From the NCBI GenBank assembly GCA_023356515.1, contig JAKQYG010000155.1, positions 1 through 8,632 of the forward strand: DNA of 8,632 nt. The letters are read 5' to 3'. Position 1 is the stretch's first letter. Every line of letters begins with the position of its first letter. Of this stretch, positions 5,935-8,632 are shown one piece after another. This DNA is from Trichodesmium sp. MAG_R04. Lineage in GTDB: Bacteria > Cyanobacteriota > Cyanobacteriia > Cyanobacteriales > Microcoleaceae. The notes under the pieces were generated by a model. It did no database searches and was not told the origin of the DNA. It saw only the letters and a program-made list of their open reading frames with translations. Position numbers and translations under genes: made by a program.

Positions 5935-5988
5935 GGGTGAACAACAACACCCTCCATCCCATTACTAAAGGCATTTGGGAATACCTTT
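5935..5988. other. Two hairpins in the spacer upstream of the ABC1 kinase gene
   Basis: GGGTG (5935-5939) pairs with CACCC (5948-5952). AAAGGCATT (5967-5975) pairs with AATACCTTT (5980-5988) with one mismatch around a TGGG loop. Neither is followed by a T-run. They lie between the 3' end of the 293-residue protein gene and the 5' end of the kinase gene, both on the minus strand, so they may be leader structures of the kinase mRNA or remnants of small repeats. Confidence 0.35.
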
Positions 5989-6108
5989 CTTAAAATCTTG
6001 AGACTTCTATATGATACCTGATATAAACCTCTTTAGTCAGGAAGTTCCATTGGTCTGTGCAATGTTTTAGTTGTAACTATTTCGTTGACTAATCTAAAAG
6101 GCCTTGTA

Positions 6109-6990
6109 CTATTCTATTCCTAAAATTTTCTCTGCTTCTTTTTTGGCAATATCACTATGTTTCTGATAAACTTTGGCCCTATCTACTGCTATATCATGCC
6201 GTGAATAACTAGGTGAAACAGAGGCCATTAGCTCTGCGGCTTGTTGCCATGTCTTGGCGATCGCCATCCACTCTTCTTGAGACTGAGCAACTTTACCATC
6301 TGCAACAGCTTTTTGAGCCAGTCGGACCGCTCGAATAAAAGCTTCTTTGGACTTAGGCTCAATATCTTCTGAAGATTTTTTATTAATAGGGGATGGAGAC
6401 TGAGAAGCTACATTTTCTAAAGCTTTAATTTTATATATGCCGGATAAGTTGAGCCATCTATTAATTTGAATACCTAAAATTAGCATTAATAGACTCATAA
6501 AAAAAATACCTATTACATCAGGTTGGAATTGATTTAGTTTTTGTATTCCCTTAGAACCAAAACTTTTAGACAGAGGTATTTTAGTAGTTGGCGTAAGCTT
6601 ATTTTTCTGAAAATTATTTGCTATTGGTTTGAAAATATTGGGTTTAGTCAAAGTAATTGTTTGAGACCAAAGTAATTGATCTTTTTTCTCTCTAGTAATA
6701 TCCTCTAGCCAGAGTAGTTGTTGTTCTTGAACTACTCTACTATTAATTTTTACTTGCTGAATATTATGAGGTGAAATTGCTTCAAGAATTTCTTTAACCT
6801 CTTTTACAATACTATACTTGTTTAACTGTTCAACTTCTGATGCTTCGCATAATACTTGCAAAACACCATCAGAAAATATAGCTCTAATTTTTACGCCTAA
6901 TCTAGTTAACTTTTCATTCATAATTTGAATGATTGCTATTATGCTACCCTGGCGTGCCTGCATAAATATGTCATTAATTTGATTTGTCAT
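6109..6990 (-). CDS. Membrane-anchored cyanobacterial protein of unknown function
   Basis: This 293-residue protein has no named function that I recognise. Residues about 10-115 form a compact domain beginning QARQGSIIAIIQIMNEKL and containing VKINSRVVQEQQLLWLEDI. It resembles a domain I know only from cyanobacterial hypothetical proteins. A basic, proline- and lysine-rich linker (116-155) leads to one membrane segment (about 157-177). The C-terminal part has a Ser/Pro/Glu-rich linker and then a helical region (216-292, with EAFIRAVRLAQKAV and EEWMAIAKTWQQAAELMASV) that resembles tetratricopeptide-like helical pairs also seen in other cyanobacterial proteins. Topology by the positive-inside rule suggests a cytoplasmic N-domain, but this is an inference. 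The start has no Shine-Dalgarno sequence; a TATACT box on the minus strand (7020-7025) could be its -10 element. An exact HIP1 site lies inside the gene. Confidence 0.8.
   Translation of the reverse strand: MTNQINDIFMQARQGSIIAIIQIMNEKLTRLGVKIRAIFSDGVLQVLCEASEVEQLNKYSIVKEVKEILEAISPHNIQQVKINSRVVQEQQLLWLEDITREKKDQLLWSQTITLTKPNIFKPIANNFQKNKLTPTTKIPLSKSFGSKGIQKLNQFQPDVIGIFFMSLLMLILGIQINRWLNLSGIYKIKALENVASQSPSPINKKSSEDIEPKSKEAFIRAVRLAQKAVADGKVAQSQEEWMAIAKTWQQAAELMASVSPSYSRHDIAVDRAKVYQKHSDIAKKEAEKILGIE
6257..6264. other. HIP1 octamer GCGATCGC (in the membrane-anchored protein gene)
   Basis: Exact HIP1 copy in the 10-bp palindrome GGCGATCGCC. Second such site of the window. Confidence 0.9.
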
Positions 6991-7064
6991 TAATATTAAT
7001 AGTTACTGCAAGGAAATGGAGTATAAGGAAAGATACAATTATTTGTTTACTTATTTTTTACCAT

Positions 7065-7159
7065 AACAGGACTTACCCACAAGCAATACACCCAGTGAGG
7101 GCGAATGCCATTCTCTTCTACACATTAAGTTTTCAAGGTAAATTTGTGTAAGTCTTGTT
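7065..7159. mobile_element. MITE-like 95-bp element upstream of leuD
   Basis: The left end AACAGGACTTACCCACA (7065-7081) matches the reverse complement of the right end (7143-7159, with GTAAGTCTTGTT) at 14 of 17 positions. The interior has GGGCGAATG followed by CATTC, a decayed form of the internal palindrome seen in short non-coding cyanobacterial repeats. No transposase is encoded, and no clear target duplication is visible. It lies in the spacer between two divergent genes, about 115 bases before the leuD start, so it could have altered leuD transcription. Confidence 0.6.
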
Positions 7160-7201
7160 TCTGCGTGAAAAATCCTCAAAGTCGAGATTCTTATTTTATA
7201 T

Positions 7202-7232
7202 TTTACAAACAGTCCCTAATAAGTATTATACT
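7202..7232 (+). promoter_or_regulatory. Candidate sigma-70-type promoter of leuD
   Basis: TTTACA (7202-7207) resembles a -35 box. TATTAT (7224-7229), spacing 16, or TATACT (7227-7232), spacing 19, resembles a -10 box. Transcription would begin near 7237-7240, leaving a leader of about 35-40 bases that contains GAGGGAG before the chosen leuD start. Inferred from consensus only. Confidence 0.4.
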
Positions 7233-7274
7233 AGAATCAGGAACAGTATTAGAGGGAGAATAAGAAACTTAACT

Positions 7275-7826
7275 ATGGCTAAATCCCTAAGTGGCAAAAT
7301 TTTTGTATTAGATGATAATATAGATACCGACCAAATTATACCTGCAGAGTATCTAACATTGGTTCCTTCAAAGCCAAATGAATATGATCAATTAGGAAGT
7401 TATGCTTTGTGTGGGTTACCTGATCGCTACGATAAATTTATTGAAACAGGAGAAATGAAAACCCAGTATCCTATTATTGTAGCTGGAGAAAATTTTGGTT
7501 GCGGCTCTTCGAGGGAACACGCACCTATTGCACTGGGTGCTTCTGGTGTCCAAGCAGTAGTTGCTCAATCTTATGCTCGTATATTTTTCCGCAATTGTTC
7601 TGCCACTGGGGAGCTATATCCTTGGGAGTCTAACGATCGCCTGTGTCATTTATTTGAAACTGGTCAGGAAGTTACTATTGATTTTGAAGGGTCTCAAATA
7701 ATTAATCATACTCTTGGTAAAACTTATCAGTTGAAGTCTTTGGGAGAAGTCGGACCTGTGATTGATGCTGGGGGTCTTTTTGCTTATGCTCGGCAAACAG
7801 GTATGATTTCTCAAAAAGAAGGTTGA
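7275..7826 (+). CDS. leuD: 3-isopropylmalate dehydratase small subunit
   Basis: LeuD pairs with LeuC to isomerise 2-isopropylmalate to 3-isopropylmalate in leucine biosynthesis, in the cytoplasm. The product of 183 residues is the swivelling aconitase-like domain. Motifs are NIDTDQIIPAEYL (15-27), the signature ENFGCGSSREHAP (72-84) and SYARIFFRNC (99-108). The frame stays open 40 codons further upstream to a TTG at 7155, but that start lies within the mobile-element end, its product is basic and unlike the family, and it would precede the candidate promoter. The ATG at 7275, with GAGGGAG at 7252-7258 and the typical MAKSLSGKIFVLDD opening, is preferred. The partner leuC is not in the window, which is common in cyanobacteria where leuC and leuD may be apart or adjacent. 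The length and PSKPNEYDQLGSYALCGL region fit cyanobacterial LeuD of the short type rather than the ~200-residue E. coli type. Confidence 0.95.
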   Translation: MAKSLSGKIFVLDDNIDTDQIIPAEYLTLVPSKPNEYDQLGSYALCGLPDRYDKFIETGEMKTQYPIIVAGENFGCGSSREHAPIALGASGVQAVVAQSYARIFFRNCSATGELYPWESNDRLCHLFETGQEVTIDFEGSQIINHTLGKTYQLKSLGEVGPVIDAGGLFAYARQTGMISQKEG

Positions 7827-7876
7827 ATTTTTCTTTTTAATTGGAGAGAGTAGCGCTCGCCTCTTATTAATTATTG

Positions 7877-7910
7877 AAAAAAAATTGAGAAGTTCTGAAT
7901 ATCTTCTCAA
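7877..7910 (-). terminator. Intrinsic terminator for the TerB-like gene (minus strand)
   Basis: TTGAGAAG (7885-7892) and CTTCTCAA (7903-7910) form an 8-bp stem around a 10-base loop. On the minus strand it is followed directly by eight Ts (7884 down to 7877). It is 149 bases past the stop of the TerB-like gene and about 50 bases past the leuD stop on the other strand. On the plus strand no T-run follows. Confidence 0.6.
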
Positions 7911-7949
7911 ACAAACTTAGACAAAAAAATAGTTATCTACCGAGGTATA

Positions 7950-8013
7950 TTGAAAAAATACAAATAAAAATTCGCCCTAGAAGGGCGAGTCTTCAGACTC
8001 GATTTTTCAGTAA
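7950..8013. repeat. Dispersed 64-bp repeat, copy 2 (bidirectional terminator-like)
   Basis: Ungapped match to 1464-1527. It contains two overlapping hairpins: TCGCCC (7972-7977) with GGGCGA (7983-7988), and CGAGTC (7986-7991) with GACTCG (7996-8001) around a TTCA loop. The second is followed on the plus strand by ATTTTTC, a good terminator for leuD. The first is followed on the minus strand by ATTTTTATTTG, suiting the TerB-like gene. The two hairpins share CGA, so only one can form at a time in a given RNA. Confidence 0.7.
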
Positions 8014-8058
8014 AAAAAAGCAAAAATAAATAACTTACTGTATTTACCATCAATCAAT

Positions 8059-8547
8059 TTAATTTTGCATAAATTTCTCTAGACCACGAGTCATCATCTC
8101 AATAATTTCTCCTTTCTGTTGTTGATTAAGTTCAGTATTTGCTTCAGTTTCTATACGCTCTACTACATCCGGTGAAATCTTAAGCAACTGCTTTAATTTT
8201 TGATAAGCAACTTCTTCATCTTCATTAATATTTTCTTCATCAGGAGTACGAGCACTGCAAGCAATTACTTCATAACCTAATTTCAACACAAGTTCCCGTT
8301 CTTGTTGACTTTCTAATTTGGGAATTGATTCCTCCAGTGGTATATTTTGCATTAGATAATCCCGTAATTCCTCTTGAAGTTGTTTTTGGGAATCTCCTGT
8401 AGCAAATAAACTACTAAAACGATTCAACATTAGCTCAACTTCGTCTTGCGCCAGTTGTCCGTCTGACCATGCCATATAAGCAACAATCCGCAACAAATTC
8501 ATTTGGCGTGGATTAATAGATGGGGGTGGAGGTGGTTGGACTGCCAT
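8059..8547 (-). CDS. TerB-like (tellurite resistance TerB family) protein
   Basis: The 162-residue soluble protein has a proline-rich N-terminal tail (QPPPPPS, 4-10) and then an all-helical region. AYMAWSDGQLAQDEVELML (23-41) matches the TerB-type pattern of an aspartate-glycine turn followed by an acidic helix, which binds metal in characterised TerB proteins. A second, weaker acidic repeat is DEENINEDEEVAYQKLKQLL (103-122). The family is often unrelated to tellurite in cyanobacteria, where its role is unknown. No ter operon genes (terC, terD, terZ) are nearby, so tellurite resistance should not be assumed. The ATG is supported by GAGGA (8555-8559) 7 bases upstream. It converges on leuD, with shared terminator-like elements between them. 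No signal peptide or membrane segment is seen. Confidence 0.78.
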   Translation of the reverse strand: MAVQPPPPPSINPRQMNLLRIVAYMAWSDGQLAQDEVELMLNRFSSLFATGDSQKQLQEELRDYLMQNIPLEESIPKLESQQERELVLKLGYEVIACSARTPDEENINEDEEVAYQKLKQLLKISPDVVERIETEANTELNQQQKGEIIEMMTRGLEKFMQN

Positions 8548-8554
8548 AAATTTT

Positions 8555-8559
8555 TCCTC
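8555..8559 (-). promoter_or_regulatory. Ribosome binding site of the TerB-like gene
   Basis: The complement of TCCTC reads GAGGA, 7 bases before the ATG. It is the best-placed Shine-Dalgarno sequence in the window and fixes the start at 8547. Confidence 0.7.
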
Positions 8560-8632
8560 AACAATTGGCTATTAATAACTCAACTTTTAAGCTACCATTA
8601 AAATAACAGTCATTATTCGATCATTGATAATG

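Noticed and set aside
7155..7274. N-terminal extension of leuD from a TTG
   Set aside because: It arises from the mobile-element end, precedes the candidate promoter, and a family-typical ATG with ribosome binding site lies at 7275.
8059..8547. Tellurite resistance or ter-linked stress/defence operon
   Set aside because: Only a single TerB-like domain is present, without terC/D/Z or other ter genes on the visible side, so no system can be claimed.
1..8632. CRISPR array, toxin-antitoxin pair, phage genes or retron-like module
   Set aside because: No regularly spaced repeats of suitable size, no paired small toxin/antitoxin frames, no phage proteins and no reverse transcriptase were seen on either strand.

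Overview
The window looks like chromosomal DNA of a low-GC filamentous cyanobacterium, most like the Trichodesmium/Okeania group of Oscillatoriales. The genus is an inference from AT-rich composition, long gene-poor spacers and dispersed short repeats. The cyanobacterial assignment is firmer: two exact copies of the HIP1 octamer GCGATCGC, a cyanobacterial-type CobT-like protein, an lgt-cobM neighbourhood, a cyanobacterial ABC1 kinase and two proteins with cyanobacteria-restricted sequence character.

Layout, left to right. Positions 1-920 (+) hold the C-terminal ~305 codons of a CobT-like (UPF0284/TIGR00303) protein that enters from outside the window. Positions 921-1530 have no intact gene; they hold a bulged stem-loop directly after the cobT stop, what appears to be a decayed protein gene (about 1131-1431), and a 64-bp repeat. 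A small coiled-coil protein gene (1531-1905, -) follows. The next spacer (1906-2313) carries a 90-bp element with inverted ends and an 8-bp tandem repeat that runs into the start codon of lgt (2314-3180, +). A hairpin with its T-run on the opposite strand separates lgt from cobM (3290-4078, +). An ABC1/UbiB-family kinase gene (4197-5876, -) faces cobM. Behind it is a membrane-anchored cyanobacterial protein of unknown function (6109-6990, -). A 95-bp MITE-like element lies in the divergent spacer before leuD (start reassigned to 7275, ends 7826, +). After leuD come a minus-strand terminator and the second copy of the 64-bp repeat, then a convergent TerB-like gene (8059-8547, -).

The genes are housekeeping or metabolic and largely independent: cobalamin synthesis (cobT-like, cobM), lipoprotein maturation (lgt), leucine biosynthesis (leuD), a probable quinone/lipid-related kinase, and three less defined proteins. 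There is no convincing multi-gene operon, since the spacers are long and strands alternate. I found no CRISPR array, tRNA, rRNA, intact insertion sequence, toxin-antitoxin pair or defence system, and no clear sign of a new biological system. The unusual content is in the spacers: two elements sharing an inverted-repeat core, a paired bidirectional terminator-like repeat, a gene remnant, a tandem repeat that separates a ribosome binding site from its start codon, and a misoriented terminator.
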